From NCBI RefSeq assembly GCF_011799805.1, contig NZ_WXUB01000001.1:682001-746000 (forward strand): DNA of 64,000 nt, given 5' to 3'. The notes beneath the pieces were generated by a model that was not told where the DNA came from, ran no database searches, and was given only the letters and a program-made list of their open reading frames with translations. This document shows positions 44,942 to 54,925 of the stretch, piece after piece (position 1 is the stretch's first letter; each line of letters starts with the position of its first letter). This DNA comes from Maribellus sediminis. Its GTDB lineage: Bacteria > Bacteroidota > Bacteroidia > Bacteroidales > Prolixibacteraceae. Both the position numbers and the translations under genes were made by a program.

Positions 44942-45628
44942 CTATTTTATTTTATCCGAAACTTTACCAACAATCTTATTGATAACAGGCATTTGCTCCA
45001 ACCTGGTAAAAAGGCTTTTTCTTCCGTAATGAAGCAGGATATTTCTGGTGTACACAAAAATACCGAATCCATGGGATGCAAATAATACCGGATCGAGTCG
45101 GGGGATAGAATAGGTGAAAATCATGGATGAACCCAGAATGCTGATAACCCAGAAACCCAGAGGGAAAACAGAGTCTTTTTCCTTTTCTGAAAATATCCAT
45201 TGGTAGAAGAAACGCGAAATAAATACGATCTGTGCCAGCGTTCCCCAAACTAACCAGAAGGCACTCACATCTTCATTCTTTAGCATAGAGGAGAAATTTC
45301 CGGAGGAAATGAGCCAGAATACATAGCCCAGCGGAACAGTAATGGCCAGAATCCGGGACAACCAGTGCATACTTTTCCATGCATTTTTTAACTGCAGGTT
45401 CCGAATATAAATCATGTAAACCAACAACTGACCGACAACAATGGCAAAATCGTGACGTAAAATGCCATAAGTCAGCATTAGTATTGAAGCCACTAAACTG
45501 ATTTGCCAGAAGATAACCGGAGAAAGAACTTCGCCTTCTTTTTCCGATTTAAACCACTGCGCAATGATTCTGATGAAAAAAAGAACCTGTGCCAGGAATC
45601 CAATGCCTATGATGAGAATGTGTTCCAT
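44942..45628 (-). CDS. Tandem lipid-A-disaccharide-synthase N-domain (LAB_N) membrane protein
   Basis: A 228-residue membrane protein formed by two copies of a roughly 75-residue unit. The first unit has FLAQVLFFIRIIAQWFKSEKE then SPVIFWQISLVASILMLTYGILRHD. The second has TLAQIVFISRFFYQWIFSEKE then FPLGFWVISILGSSMIFTYSIPRLD. Each ends with a VYMIYIRNLQL or FVYTRNILLHY type phrase. This matches the LAB_N domain, usually a single copy in bacterial proteins of about 90-100 residues or fused to LpxB. No LpxB catalytic part is present. The fold recalls small multi-helix transporters of the PQ-loop type, a guess. It follows rnc by 56 bp, same direction. Confidence 0.82.
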   Translation of the reverse strand: MEHILIIGIGFLAQVLFFIRIIAQWFKSEKEGEVLSPVIFWQISLVASILMLTYGILRHDFAIVVGQLLVYMIYIRNLQLKNAWKSMHWLSRILAITVPLGYVFWLISSGNFSSMLKNEDVSAFWLVWGTLAQIVFISRFFYQWIFSEKEKDSVFPLGFWVISILGSSMIFTYSIPRLDPVLFASHGFGIFVYTRNILLHYGRKSLFTRLEQMPVINKIVGKVSDKIK

Positions 45629-45684
45629 TTAAGCTTTTTTGCGCGGGCAAAATTAAAAAGAATGTGTTAGTTACAACCCGAAGT

Positions 45685-46419
45685 TTACTTTAATTCGTTG
45701 ATCTTTTTGAGCGTGACCCTGGCAGCATTCTGATGTGCCTCTTTTTTTGAACTGCCGCTGCCTGTACCAACTTTTTCGTTATCGATTTTTACAACAGCGA
45801 TAAATTTGGGCTGTTTCAGGTTTTCATCGGTTTCTTCGGTTGTTTCAAACTCAAGTTCGCGCTTGTTTTTTTGGCTCCACTCTATCAACTGGCTTTTAAA
45901 GTTCGAATCTTCCTGTTCGATCTCGTTGAGGTTAACAAATTGTGAAAGTATTTTTTTCGTCACAAAAAATTTAGCTGCCTGGTAGTCGCGGTCGAGGTAA
46001 ATGGCCCCGATCAATGCTTCCAGAGCATCGCCGTAAATGTGGCTTTTATCTATTTTTTTTGTGGTATTCGAATCGATAAATACGTGCAGCCCCATGTCGT
46101 GAGTCAACTGGGTGAGAAAAGCACGGTTGACCAATTTCGAACGGGTTTTGGTCAGAAAGCCTTCGTCTTCCTGCGGAAAACGGTTGTACAAAAAATCGGC
46201 AATAATGGCTCCTAAAATGGCATCGCCAAGGTATTCAAGGCGTTCGTTATTTACCAGGTTACCTTGCGAATCGACAACCGAAGCCGATTTGTGAATAAAA
46301 GCAACGTCGTATAAACGGAGATTTTGGGGATAAAATCCGAGGAGGTCCTTTAAAAATAAATAAAACTCTTTTCGTTCAGACGAAAAGAGTTTTACTCGTT
46401 GTACTATTTTTCTAACCAC
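45685..46419 (-). CDS. rnc: Ribonuclease III
   Basis: Endonuclease processing double-stranded RNA, including rRNA precursors. The 244-residue protein has the signature NERLEYLGDAILG (about residues 57-69) with its metal-binding acidic residues and the second cluster YGDALEALIGAIYLD near 130. The double-stranded RNA-binding domain covers about 170-243 (FKSQLIEWSQKNKRE, ending GSSKKEAHQNAA). It is the last gene of the acpP-fabF-rnc set, 6 bp after fabF, an order commonly conserved in Bacteroidota. Confidence 0.97.
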   Translation of the reverse strand: MVRKIVQRVKLFSSERKEFYLFLKDLLGFYPQNLRLYDVAFIHKSASVVDSQGNLVNNERLEYLGDAILGAIIADFLYNRFPQEDEGFLTKTRSKLVNRAFLTQLTHDMGLHVFIDSNTTKKIDKSHIYGDALEALIGAIYLDRDYQAAKFFVTKKILSQFVNLNEIEQEDSNFKSQLIEWSQKNKRELEFETTEETDENLKQPKFIAVVKIDNEKVGTGSGSSKKEAHQNAARVTLKKINELK

Positions 46420-46425
46420 GGTTTC

Positions 46426-47667
46426 CTAAAGTTTTTTGAAAACCACTGTAGCGTTGTGTCCACCAAATCCGAATGTATTGCTGATAGCAATATTCAGCTC
46501 CCTTTCCTTGGCTTTGTTGAATGTGAAATCCAACCTGCTATCAATTTCAGGATCGTCGGTGAAATGGTTAATAGTCGGCGGAACGATATTGTTTCTCAAT
46601 GCCATAATACTCGCAAGTCCTTCAATAGCTCCGGCGGCACCAAGAAGGTGACCGGTCATTGATTTGGTAGAACTGATGCTAACATTGTAGGCATGTTCGC
46701 CAAATGCTTTGAGAATTGCTTTTGGCTCAGCAATATCGCCAAGAGGTGTCGATGTTCCGTGAACGTTGATGTAATCCACATCTTCAGGTTTGATACCGGC
46801 ATCTTCCAATGCCCATTTCATTACCAGGGTAGCGCCTCGTCCATCAGGATCGGGTGCTGTCATGTGGAACGCATCAGCCGACATACCTCCACCGGCTAAT
46901 TCTGCATAAATGGTGGCTCCTCTATTAACTGCAGATTCGTATTCTTCAAGAACAAATGCTGCTGATCCTTCACCCATAACAAAACCATCACGGTCTTTAT
47001 CAAACGGACGAGATGCCGTTTTCGGATCATCGTTACGGGTTGAAAGTGCTCGCATTGAATTGAATCCTGCCAGACCGGCTTCGTTTACTCCTGCTTCAGA
47101 ACCACCTGTCAGCATAATGTCGGCTTTTCCCATGCGAATCATGTTAAAAGCATCAATCATGGCGTGCGATGCAGAAGCACAGGCACTAACGGTTGTGTAG
47201 TTAGGACCTCTGAATCCGTACTTAATAGAGATTAAACCACCAGCTATGTTGGCGATCATCTTTGGAATAAAAAACGGAGAGAAGCGTGGTCGATCTTCGC
47301 TAAAGGCCCGAACTTCCTCATGGAAAGTTTGTAAGCCACCAATGCCGGCTCCCCAGATAACGCCAACCCTGTCACCATCTACTTTTTCCAGATCGAGTCC
47401 ACTGTCGGCAACTGCCTGGGCCGAACTGGCAAAAGCATATAATGTGTACGGATCGTGTTTACGAACCTCCTTTTTTTCAACGTATTCAAGTGGGTCGAAA
47501 TTTTTTACTTCGCAAGCAAACTGCGTGGTAAACTTGGAAGCATCGAAGTGAGTAATGGGGCCAGCCCCACTCACTCCGTTTTTTAAATTCTCCCAGAATT
47601 CCTGAACGGAGTTTCCTAAAGGATTAACGGTTCCAACACCCGTTATTACTACCCGTTTTAATTCCAT
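46426..47667 (-). CDS. fabF: 3-oxoacyl-ACP synthase II
   Basis: Condensing enzyme of type II fatty acid synthesis, 413 residues. The Cys-His-His triad is visible: Cys in TVSACASASHAM (near 163), His in NVHGTSTPLGD (near 304) and His in MTGHLLGAAGAIE (near 340). RVVITGVGTVNPLG at the N-terminus and NTFGFGGHNA at the C-terminus are further family marks. It is 21 bp downstream of acpP and 6 bp before rnc in one operon. Confidence 0.98.
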   Translation of the reverse strand: MELKRVVITGVGTVNPLGNSVQEFWENLKNGVSGAGPITHFDASKFTTQFACEVKNFDPLEYVEKKEVRKHDPYTLYAFASSAQAVADSGLDLEKVDGDRVGVIWGAGIGGLQTFHEEVRAFSEDRPRFSPFFIPKMIANIAGGLISIKYGFRGPNYTTVSACASASHAMIDAFNMIRMGKADIMLTGGSEAGVNEAGLAGFNSMRALSTRNDDPKTASRPFDKDRDGFVMGEGSAAFVLEEYESAVNRGATIYAELAGGGMSADAFHMTAPDPDGRGATLVMKWALEDAGIKPEDVDYINVHGTSTPLGDIAEPKAILKAFGEHAYNVSISSTKSMTGHLLGAAGAIEGLASIMALRNNIVPPTINHFTDDPEIDSRLDFTFNKAKERELNIAISNTFGFGGHNATVVFKKL

Positions 47668-47688
47668 AAAATGAAAAATATGAGAAGT

Positions 47689-47925
47689 TTACTTAACTGC
47701 TGATTCAATGTGTGCGATTGCTTCGCCTACTGTAGAAATTTTTTCAGCTTCATCATCAGGAATAGCCAAATCGAATTCTTTTTCGAATTCCATGATTAAT
47801 TCTACAGTGTCAAGTGAATCGGCACCTAAATCGTTAGTGAAAGATGCTTCTGGAGTAACTTCACTTTCGTCAACGCCAAGTTTATCAACGATTATCGCTT
47901 TTACTTTTGCTGCAACGTCAGACAT
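47689..47925 (-). CDS. acpP: Acyl carrier protein
   Basis: A 78-residue acidic carrier whose Ser in [13 protein letters not shown] receives the phosphopantetheine arm. It shuttles growing acyl chains to FabF and other enzymes. It is the first gene of the acpP-fabF-rnc operon, with a promoter candidate at 47974-48005. Confidence 0.98.
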   Translation of the reverse strand: MSDVAAKVKAIIVDKLGVDESEVTPEASFTNDLGADSLDTVELIMEFEKEFDLAIPDDEAEKISTVGEAIAHIESAVK

Positions 47926-47973
47926 AATGTTTAATTTTAATTAATACTAAATTTTGTTTTAAATAATTCGCTG

Positions 47974-48005
47974 CAAAGTAATACATTTACGGTTTAAACT
48001 TCCAA
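47974..48005 (-). promoter_or_regulatory. Candidate acpP operon promoter
   Basis: On the minus strand TTACTTTG (47974-47981) is one base from TAnnTTTG, and a TTG lies 21 bp upstream (48003-48005). The -7 is about 50 bp before the acpP start codon. Confidence 0.45.
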
Positions 48006-48097
48006 GAAAATTCTAAAAAAAGATGTAAACGTGTAGACTGGCTAATATTCTAAATAGCGAAATTTGAATTGCCGGTTTAAAAGTTCGAAAAAGAAAA

Positions 48098-48679
48098 ATG
48101 AAGGTTAGGATGGGGATTAAAAGAATAGCAATTTTTGCTTCAGGATCGGGTACAAATGCAGAGAATATATTTACTTATTTTGCGGAGAATGAGCAGGTTG
48201 ATATCGACTCCCTTTGGTCGAATAAAGCCGATGCATTTGCCCTTGAAAGGGCACGTAAATTTGGGGTGGAAACCTTTGTGTTTAATCGCGATAAATTTTA
48301 TGGAACTGACGATATTGTTGATACTTTAAGAAAACGTAAAGTCGACTTAATTGTGCTTGCCGGCTTCCTATGGCTGATCCCTGAAAATCTGGTTCGTAAT
48401 TTTACCATAGTTAATATACATCCTGCCTTGTTGCCCAAATACGGAGGTAAGGGAATGTACGGGATGAATGTTCACAAAGCTGTAGTAGCAAATGGTGAAA
48501 AAGAGTCGGGGATATCAATTCATTATGTTAATGAGAGCTATGATGAAGGCAAAATGATCTTTCAGGCGAGCTGCCCGGTTCTTCCCGATGATACACCTGA
48601 TGAGGTGGCTCAAAAAGTACATCAACTCGAATACGAACACTTCCCAAAAGTCATTGAAAAAGTGCTTTTAGGTCAGTAA
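48098..48679 (+). CDS. purN: Phosphoribosylglycinamide formyltransferase
   Basis: Transfers a formyl group from 10-formyl-THF to GAR in purine synthesis. The 193-residue length is typical. IAIFASGSGTNAENI binds the phosphate; the catalytic Asn-His-Asp set is in IVNIHPALLPKYGG and YDEGKMIFQ. The ATG at 48098 gives MKVRMGIKRI; the in-frame ATG at 48110 is equally plausible. It is divergent from the acpP operon, a frequent arrangement in this phylum. Confidence 0.96.
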   Translation: MKVRMGIKRIAIFASGSGTNAENIFTYFAENEQVDIDSLWSNKADAFALERARKFGVETFVFNRDKFYGTDDIVDTLRKRKVDLIVLAGFLWLIPENLVRNFTIVNIHPALLPKYGGKGMYGMNVHKAVVANGEKESGISIHYVNESYDEGKMIFQASCPVLPDDTPDEVAQKVHQLEYEHFPKVIEKVLLGQ

Positions 48680-48791
48680 TTTTACTTGCAGGTTAGTGGT
48701 GGCTGGTTAATAAGTTTTACAATCACACATATCCTGTTAAATAATGTTAAGCCGATATTCCACCGCATTTCTTTAAAATTATCTTTGAAGC

Positions 48792-50342
48792 ATGAGTCGA
48801 AAGATGTTGATATCGCTGATTGTTTTGATGGCTATTGTGCTTTCGGGCTTAATACTGGTTCAGACATCAATGATCAAATCTGCTTCGGATATTCGCGAAG
48901 AGCAATTTGATCAGTTGGTGCGCAACGTACTTGGCTTTGTCGCCGATCAACTCGAACAGGATGAGGAAAAGCTCGCAAGGATAAGTGCAGAAAGAGGAGA
49001 ATTACCTGGCTTTGAGAATCCGGCAGACGTATTCGGGAATGTTTTCCCTCGAGGTAGCGCTAGCGGAACACCAGGGATGATGAGCTTAAGTTTTAGTTAT
49101 TCGCAGCAAGGACCATCGGGTGTATACACAGAAGAATTACATATTTCGGCTCTGGATTCTACACAAACAAAATCCCTGATAGGCGGATTGAAGGGATTTA
49201 TGGAACAAAGCATGGAGCAACAGCAGCGTAGGAAAAGCTGGTTGCGCAACAGCAACTGGAGAAATTATAAAATACAATTGGAAGACTGGCCGATCGAAAA
49301 AAGAATAGACTCAACTCGTTTGGTTCAGTTCTTAGAAACCGGTTTACAGGCAACGAAAATTGATTTGCCTTATAAATATTCCATTACAAATTCTAATCTG
49401 GGCAGACAATCGGTAATACTGGGCGATAAAGACTTCGATTCCAGGAGTCCCGGTTTGTATTCCCAGCCTTTGTTTCAGAATGACTATGATGGGCCAAAAC
49501 CCAACTATTTAAATATTTATTTTCCGCATCGGAAAAGGTATCTTTTAAAACAAACCGGATTGACCATCATTCCCACAATAATATTAACAGGTTTACTGAT
49601 CGCTATTTTTGTTTATGCCATTATGATCATATTAAGGCAGAAAAAGCTGTCGATGGTAAAAAACGATTTCATTAACAACATGACCCACGAGCTGAAAACG
49701 CCGATTTCGACTATCTCACTTGCCAGTCAGATGTTACAGGATGGAAGCATTTCGAATACACCTGCTACCATTGCACACGTTTCGAAGGTCATAAGCCAGG
49801 AAAGCAAACGATTGAGTTTTCAGGTTGAAAAAGTGTTGCAGATGGCTGTTTTTAATGAGGGCCGGTTAAAGTTGAAATTACGCGAATTCGACGTTAACAA
49901 AATGATTGAAACGGTAGCCTCCAATTTCGAGTTGAGGGTAAAAAACAAAAATGGAACCTTAACAACAGAAATTAAGGCTGATAATGCAATTGTTAAAGGC
50001 GATGAAGTTCATATTACAAATGTTATTTTTAACTTGCTTGATAATGCAATGAAGTACAGCAGGGATGTACCTCATATTAAAGTAAGCACCGAGAACCGGA
50101 AAGACCAGGTGATGATTTCTGTTGAAGATAATGGCATAGGAATTGCGAAAGAACACCATGCTCAAATTTTCGACCGGTTTTACAGGGTACCAACCGGAAA
50201 CGTTCACGATGTGAAAGGATTTGGGTTAGGATTGAGCTATGTAAAGAAAATTGTGGATTTACATAATGGTATCATCAAAGTTGAAAGTGCATTAAACAAA
50301 GGGACCAGGTTCAAAATCTATTTCCCACAAATAAATAATTAA
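48792..50342 (+). CDS. rprX: Sensor histidine kinase, RprX-like
   Basis: Inner-membrane kinase of 516 residues. A TM helix at about residues 5-27, a large periplasmic domain (about 28-255, no named fold recognised), a second TM (about 256-278) and a cytoplasmic kinase. The H-box reads FINNMTHELKTPISTISLA (His near 300), and the ATPase part has LLDNAMKYS, VEDNGIGIA and KGFGLGLSYV. It is followed after 2 bp by a matching OmpR-type regulator. Organisation and sequence resemble RprX/RprY of Bacteroides; the name is by resemblance. Confidence 0.93.
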   Translation: MSRKMLISLIVLMAIVLSGLILVQTSMIKSASDIREEQFDQLVRNVLGFVADQLEQDEEKLARISAERGELPGFENPADVFGNVFPRGSASGTPGMMSLSFSYSQQGPSGVYTEELHISALDSTQTKSLIGGLKGFMEQSMEQQQRRKSWLRNSNWRNYKIQLEDWPIEKRIDSTRLVQFLETGLQATKIDLPYKYSITNSNLGRQSVILGDKDFDSRSPGLYSQPLFQNDYDGPKPNYLNIYFPHRKRYLLKQTGLTIIPTIILTGLLIAIFVYAIMIILRQKKLSMVKNDFINNMTHELKTPISTISLASQMLQDGSISNTPATIAHVSKVISQESKRLSFQVEKVLQMAVFNEGRLKLKLREFDVNKMIETVASNFELRVKNKNGTLTTEIKADNAIVKGDEVHITNVIFNLLDNAMKYSRDVPHIKVSTENRKDQVMISVEDNGIGIAKEHHAQIFDRFYRVPTGNVHDVKGFGLGLSYVKKIVDLHNGIIKVESALNKGTRFKIYFPQINN

Positions 50343-50344
50343 CC

Positions 50345-51034
50345 ATGGAACAAAAAACAAAACTACTACTGGCCGAAGACGATGAAAATTTAGGGCTCTT
50401 GTTAAAAGAATACCTGGTAGCCAAAGGTTTCGATGCCGATCTTTATCCCGATGGGGAAGCCGCATACAAAGGATTTATGAAGGAGCATTACGACATCTGT
50501 ATCCTGGATGTGATGATGCCAAAAAAAGATGGTTTTACACTGGCCAAAGATATTCGTATTGTTAACGCCGAAATTCCGGTAATTTTTCTGACAGCCAAAA
50601 ACATGAAAGATGATGTGCTGGAGGGATTTAAACTGGGAGCCGACGATTACATCACCAAACCTTTTAGCATGGAGGAACTGATCTTGCGGATTGAGGCAAT
50701 TTTACGTCGTACTACGCAGGACGGGCAAGCCAGTTCTCAGCAGGTATTCACTTTGGGTAAATTTACTTTCGACACCCGCAAACAAACACTGTCTGATGGC
50801 GATGAATCGGTGAAACTTACAACCAAAGAATCGGAGCTGCTTAAACTTTTGTGCCAGAACGCCAATAAGGTTTTGGAGCGAAATTATGCGCTGAAATCAA
50901 TCTGGATTGATGATAATTACTTTAATGCGCGAAGCATGGACGTTTACATTACTAAATTGCGTAAGCACCTGAAGGACGAAACTTCGGTTGAAATCATCAA
51001 TGTACACGGAAAAGGTTATAAATTAATTGTGTAA
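50345..51034 (+). CDS. rprY: OmpR-family response regulator, RprY-like
   Basis: Partner of the preceding kinase, 229 residues. The receiver (1-120) has EDDENLG, the phosphoacceptor Asp in CILDVMMPKKDGF (near 54) and the Lys in DYITKPFSMEE. The winged-helix domain (about 130-229) ends with SMDVYITKLRKHLK and VHGKGYKLIV. In Bacteroides the RprXY pair influences stress and antibiotic responses; here the regulon is unknown. A strong terminator follows at 51052-51083. Confidence 0.94.
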   Translation: MEQKTKLLLAEDDENLGLLLKEYLVAKGFDADLYPDGEAAYKGFMKEHYDICILDVMMPKKDGFTLAKDIRIVNAEIPVIFLTAKNMKDDVLEGFKLGADDYITKPFSMEELILRIEAILRRTTQDGQASSQQVFTLGKFTFDTRKQTLSDGDESVKLTTKESELLKLLCQNANKVLERNYALKSIWIDDNYFNARSMDVYITKLRKHLKDETSVEIINVHGKGYKLIV

Positions 51035-51051
51035 GATTTATTCATATAAAT

Positions 51052-51084
51052 AAAAAATGCCCGGCTTTCACCGGGCATTTTTTT
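51052..51084. terminator. Strong terminator between rprY-like gene and lepA
   Basis: A 13-bp perfect stem (51052-51064 with 51071-51083; core ATGCCCGG/CCGGGCAT) with a 6-base loop, A-rich on the left and T-rich on the right. It can act for both convergent genes. Confidence 0.9.
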
Positions 51085-51102
51085 ATTGGTGCTTTTGTTG
51101 TA

Positions 51103-52887
51103 TTAATCGAGTTTAAGAACTGCAAGAAATGCTTTTTGCGGAACTTCAACATTTCCAACCTGTTTCATTCGCTTTTTACCTTTCTTTTGTTTTTCGAGCA
51201 GTTTTCGTTTACGTGTGATATCGCCACCGTAACATTTTGCAGTAACGTCTTTTCGAACAGCTTTTACGGTTTCACGGGCAATAATTTTCGCACCTATCGC
51301 TGCCTGAATAGCAATATCAAATTGTTGTCGCGGGATGAGTTCTTTTAACTTTTCGCACATGCGGCGCCCGAATGGATAGGCATTATCGAAATGAATGAGC
51401 GTTGAAAGTGCATCCACCATTTCACCGTTCAGCAAAATATCGAGCCGAACCAGTTTAGCAGGTCTGTATCCATTCATATGATAGTCGAACGATGCATAAC
51501 CTTTCGAGATACTTTTCAGCTTATCGTAAAAATCGAAAACAATTTCTCCCAGTGGAATATTGAAAACGAGTTCTGCTCTTTCGGCAGTCAGGTAATTCTG
51601 GCTAACCAGTTCGCCGCGTTTGTCGAGGCAAAGGTTCATTACCGCACCGATAAATTCAGAAGCAGTAATGATATTGGCCCGAATATAAGGTTCATCAATC
51701 TCGTCAATGGTAGTTGAGGTAGGCATGCCTGACGGATTATAAACGGTTTGCAAACTGCCGTCGGTCATGTGAACCTGGTAAGAAACGTTGGGAACTGTGG
51801 TAATCACATTCATATCGAATTCCCTTTCCAATCGTTCCTGAATAATTTCCATGTGTAACAAACCGAGGAATCCGCAACGGAATCCAAAGCCAAGTGCTGC
51901 CGACGATTCAGGTTCGAATGTCAACGAAGCATCGTTTAACTGAAGCTTGTCCATTGCTGCCCGAAGATCTTCGTAATCTTCAGCATCAATTGGATAAACA
52001 CCCGCAAAAACCATGGGTTTCACTTCCTCAAAACCTTCGATAGCCACACCCGGGTTTTTAACGTGCGTAATGGTATCTCCAACCTTTACCTCTTTTGCAG
52101 TCTTAATTCCTGAAATAATGTAGCCAACATCGCCGGGACCCAAAAGATCACGAGGGGCCAGTCCAAGTTTTAGCACTCCAATCTCATCGGCATCGTATTC
52201 CTTTTTAGTAGCAATAAATTTTACCATGTCCTTTTTCCTGATCTGACCATTCAAAATCTTGAAATAGGCGATAATACCGCGGAACGAATTGAATACCGAA
52301 TCAAAAATAAGTGCCTGTAAAGGAGCTTCCGGATCGCCTTTTGGTTGAGGAATTTTATGAATGATTGCATCAAGAATCGCTTCAACGCCTTCGCCGGTTT
52401 TTCCACTGGCACGAATAATATCTTCATGGTCGCAGCCGATCAGATCGATAATTTGATCTTCAACAACCTCGGGCATGGCATTGGGCAGGTCCATTTTATT
52501 GAGCACAGGAATAATTTCCAGGTCATGCTCAATAGCCAGGTATAAGTTGGAAATGGTTTGCGCCTGTATTCCCTGGGTGGCATCAATAATTAGTAATGCG
52601 CCCTCGCATGCTGCAATCGAACGTGAAACTTCATAAGAAAAGTCCACGTGTCCGGGAGTATCAATCAGGTTGAGTTTGTACTTTTGATCATTGTGCACAA
52701 AATCCATCTGAATGGCATGACTTTTAATAGTGATGCCACGTTCCTGCTCCAGGTCCATACTGTCGAGTACCTGGTCGTGCATGTCGCGTTCGCCAATTGT
52801 ATTTGTATGTTCCAAAAGGCGATCGGCGAGTGTACTCTTACCGTGATCGATGTGTGCAATTATGCAAAAGTTTCTGATGTTTTCCAT
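51103..52887 (-). CDS. lepA: Elongation factor 4 (LepA) GTPase
   Basis: Ribosome-associated translational GTPase, 594 residues. Nucleotide-binding motifs are AHIDHGKST (P-loop, residues 11-19), the EF-Tu-like ERGITIKSH switch, DTPGHVDF (near 76) and NKMDLPNA (near 130). The LepA-specific C-terminal domain ends in [17 protein letters not shown]. Gene is monocistronic with a TAnnTTTG element 50 bp upstream. Confidence 0.98.
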   Translation of the reverse strand: MENIRNFCIIAHIDHGKSTLADRLLEHTNTIGERDMHDQVLDSMDLEQERGITIKSHAIQMDFVHNDQKYKLNLIDTPGHVDFSYEVSRSIAACEGALLIIDATQGIQAQTISNLYLAIEHDLEIIPVLNKMDLPNAMPEVVEDQIIDLIGCDHEDIIRASGKTGEGVEAILDAIIHKIPQPKGDPEAPLQALIFDSVFNSFRGIIAYFKILNGQIRKKDMVKFIATKKEYDADEIGVLKLGLAPRDLLGPGDVGYIISGIKTAKEVKVGDTITHVKNPGVAIEGFEEVKPMVFAGVYPIDAEDYEDLRAAMDKLQLNDASLTFEPESSAALGFGFRCGFLGLLHMEIIQERLEREFDMNVITTVPNVSYQVHMTDGSLQTVYNPSGMPTSTTIDEIDEPYIRANIITASEFIGAVMNLCLDKRGELVSQNYLTAERAELVFNIPLGEIVFDFYDKLKSISKGYASFDYHMNGYRPAKLVRLDILLNGEMVDALSTLIHFDNAYPFGRRMCEKLKELIPRQQFDIAIQAAIGAKIIARETVKAVRKDVTAKCYGGDITRKRKLLEKQKKGKKRMKQVGNVEVPQKAFLAVLKLD

Positions 52888-52936
52888 TTACCAACCAATA
52901 ACAACCATTCAACGAAATGGTTCCTTTAATTTTGCG

Positions 52937-52944
52937 CAAAGATA
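52937..52944 (-). promoter_or_regulatory. lepA -7 promoter element
   Basis: On the minus strand the octamer TATCTTTG is a perfect match to TAnnTTTG, 50 bp before the lepA start codon. No clear -33 element was found. Confidence 0.5.
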
Positions 52945-53074
52945 TTTAAATTTTTCATCCTTGATAGCCACAGAAAATAAAGGAATTATGACAACTGTTG
53001 TTTTTGAATTAGAAAGGCTTATTTATTCTGTTTCAGTGTGCTTGTGGTTAGATTGAGAATACAGATTAATTGTC

Positions 53075-53560
53075 TCAATTATTCTTTCTGATTTCATCGA
53101 TAAGAGCGGAAACAAACTGATAAGCCGCTAGTTGACAACCGGGGTGTTCGCTTTCCCGTGGACCGGCAATGTTTAGTGTTTTTATACCATTCAGGTACAA
53201 CCAAATTAAAATATCTTTAATTGGAATTTCCGGATTTATTGTTCGGACAGGTTTATTGAAGTTTTGTGCAAGTTCTGCCGTCAATTTTGTGCCAGGTGAA
53301 TTTTCCGATCCGAAAAGTATAAGTGTTGCATCTGAATCGGAAATGTTCTTCCCGGTTCGTGTTGCATAGTTAGCTTCCTTGGTTTCGTTAAGCGGGTAAA
53401 CAGCTGGAATAATGCCGTCTTCAGCGCGTCTACCCGAAGGACACCACCCTCCGCACGGAAATTTTTTAGCAAGGCAAGCGTCTAAAGTTCCACGATCGAC
53501 ACCAGTTTGTCCTCCGCTGATGAATTTTTGGCACAGTATTTGTAAATTATTTTTTACCAT
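53075..53560 (-). CDS. Putative molybdenum carrier/SLOG-like protein
   Basis: A 161-residue Rossmann-like protein with ISGGQTGVDRGTLDAC (residues 13-28), the glycine-rich signature of the Moco-carrier-like (SLOG/DprA-related) family, followed by CGGWCPSGRRAEDG and a late LNIAGPRESEHPGC motif. These proteins bind molybdenum cofactor or nucleotide-like ligands; a role in cofactor handling is inference. The gene is solitary and no other Moco genes are present. Confidence 0.87.
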   Translation of the reverse strand: MVKNNLQILCQKFISGGQTGVDRGTLDACLAKKFPCGGWCPSGRRAEDGIIPAVYPLNETKEANYATRTGKNISDSDATLILFGSENSPGTKLTAELAQNFNKPVRTINPEIPIKDILIWLYLNGIKTLNIAGPRESEHPGCQLAAYQFVSALIDEIRKNN

Positions 53561-53678
53561 GAAAACAATTAAACGAGGGAAACAGAAAACAGTTTTTCTC
53601 GTTTAACAGATTAGAATAAAATACTTCACAGCAATTTGCTGTTTTTTCATAAGTTTGGTTTAGTTAGGTTTAGTTTTG

Positions 53679-53702
53679 ATCCCGGGGTGTTGACCCCGGG
53701 AT
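53679..53702. terminator. GC-rich hairpin, possible terminator
   Basis: AT-CCCGGGGT (53679-53688) pairs perfectly with ACCCCGGG-AT (53693-53702) around GTTG. Only the + strand has a T-rich tail, although flanking genes are both on the minus strand, so terminator activity for the aldo/keto reductase is uncertain. Confidence 0.45.
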
Positions 53703-53749
53703 TTTCTTTTTAAACCAATTTGTTTTAGAAATAAGCCTTACTATCGGTA

Positions 53750-54754
53750 TTATACCTCTTTATTTTTGAAATATTCTATTTTCCCTGTCAGAGCAATGTC
53801 TTTTACTTTATCCACCAAAGCCTCCCGTTCTGTTTCCGTTAGTTTTGTGAAAGAACGGGCCAACGCAATTTTTTCGCGCATAAAAGTGGCATTCTCATTT
53901 CCAGAAATAAGTACGCTTACCGGCAACGACCATACAAAGTGCATGGCTTCTTTTATGCTAAGGTAGTTCGGAATAATGGGATCGTCCGATTTCCAGTTCG
54001 TTTCTTCTTTCGTGGCAAAAAATCGGCCATCAGCCAGTGATTTGATCGATAAAACGCCCATGTTTCGTTCCAATGCTTTCGGCAACACATTCTTAGTAAA
54101 GCTGAAATATACCTGGTCGAGCACGTTAACCGGCATTAAAACCGTATCAAAAATATCGCTTTCCTCAGTTCTTTCGAGCATGCGAGTGTGTGCAAAAGGA
54201 TTTTGGTGGCCGGTAAAACCGAGGTACTTGATTTTGCCTTCCTGTTTAGCTTTCAGCAATACATCGAGCACGCCATTGGCAATGCGGTCATCCACATCTT
54301 TAGGTGTACGAATAGAGTGAACCTGGTAAAGATCCAGCTGGTCGGTATTTAGCCGGCGCAAGGTTCCTTCCAAATGTTCGCGAACGGTTTTGGCGTCGCG
54401 GCCTGTCGATTTACTCATCAGAAAAACCAGATCGCGGTATTTAGGCGTCAGGTATTTTCCGTAGCGTTCTTCACTTCTGCCGTTCGAATAGCTTTCCGCG
54501 GTATCGAAAAAACGGACTCCTCCTTCCAGTGAGGCTTCTATAACTTCCTGCGCGTCGCGTTCTGTGGTCCATCCAATGTGGTAGCCGCCGGTCCCCAGCA
54601 TAGTTACGTATTCGCCTGTTCGTCCGAGTTTGCGTTTTGGTAATACTTCACCAAGTCGGTCCGAATTTGTGTTCTGTGCAAAACTTGATGAGGCGATGCT
54701 TAAGCCGGCAGTTGCACCGGCAAGCGATTTTAAGAATGTTCGTCTGTTGGTCAT
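53750..54754 (-). CDS. Exported aldo/keto reductase (Tat-type leader)
   Basis: NADPH-type oxidoreductase of 334 residues with an N-terminal Tat signal (NRRTFLKSLAGATAGLSIASSSFA). The AKR tetrad can be placed: Asp and Tyr in FFDTAESYSNGRSEE (near 83-88), Lys in VFLMSKSTG (near 114), His in DLYQVHSIRT (near 146). Most AKRs are cytosolic, so export suggests a periplasmic substrate. No operon partner is visible. Confidence 0.88.
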   Translation of the reverse strand: MTNRRTFLKSLAGATAGLSIASSSFAQNTNSDRLGEVLPKRKLGRTGEYVTMLGTGGYHIGWTTERDAQEVIEASLEGGVRFFDTAESYSNGRSEERYGKYLTPKYRDLVFLMSKSTGRDAKTVREHLEGTLRRLNTDQLDLYQVHSIRTPKDVDDRIANGVLDVLLKAKQEGKIKYLGFTGHQNPFAHTRMLERTEESDIFDTVLMPVNVLDQVYFSFTKNVLPKALERNMGVLSIKSLADGRFFATKEETNWKSDDPIIPNYLSIKEAMHFVWSLPVSVLISGNENATFMREKIALARSFTKLTETEREALVDKVKDIALTGKIEYFKNKEV

Positions 54755-54925
54755 GTGGTTTAAATTTTATTAGCTTCATATAAAGTTACAAAAAGCTTGT
54801 GAGTTTCAATAATCACTAAAATTCAGATCCGACAGTTTTTCAAACCTCTCATTTTGGTTATCTTCGGTTTCTGATTTAAATCAACTTGAAACCTTACTGA
54901 GAACAATATCAATAAAATTCAAACT

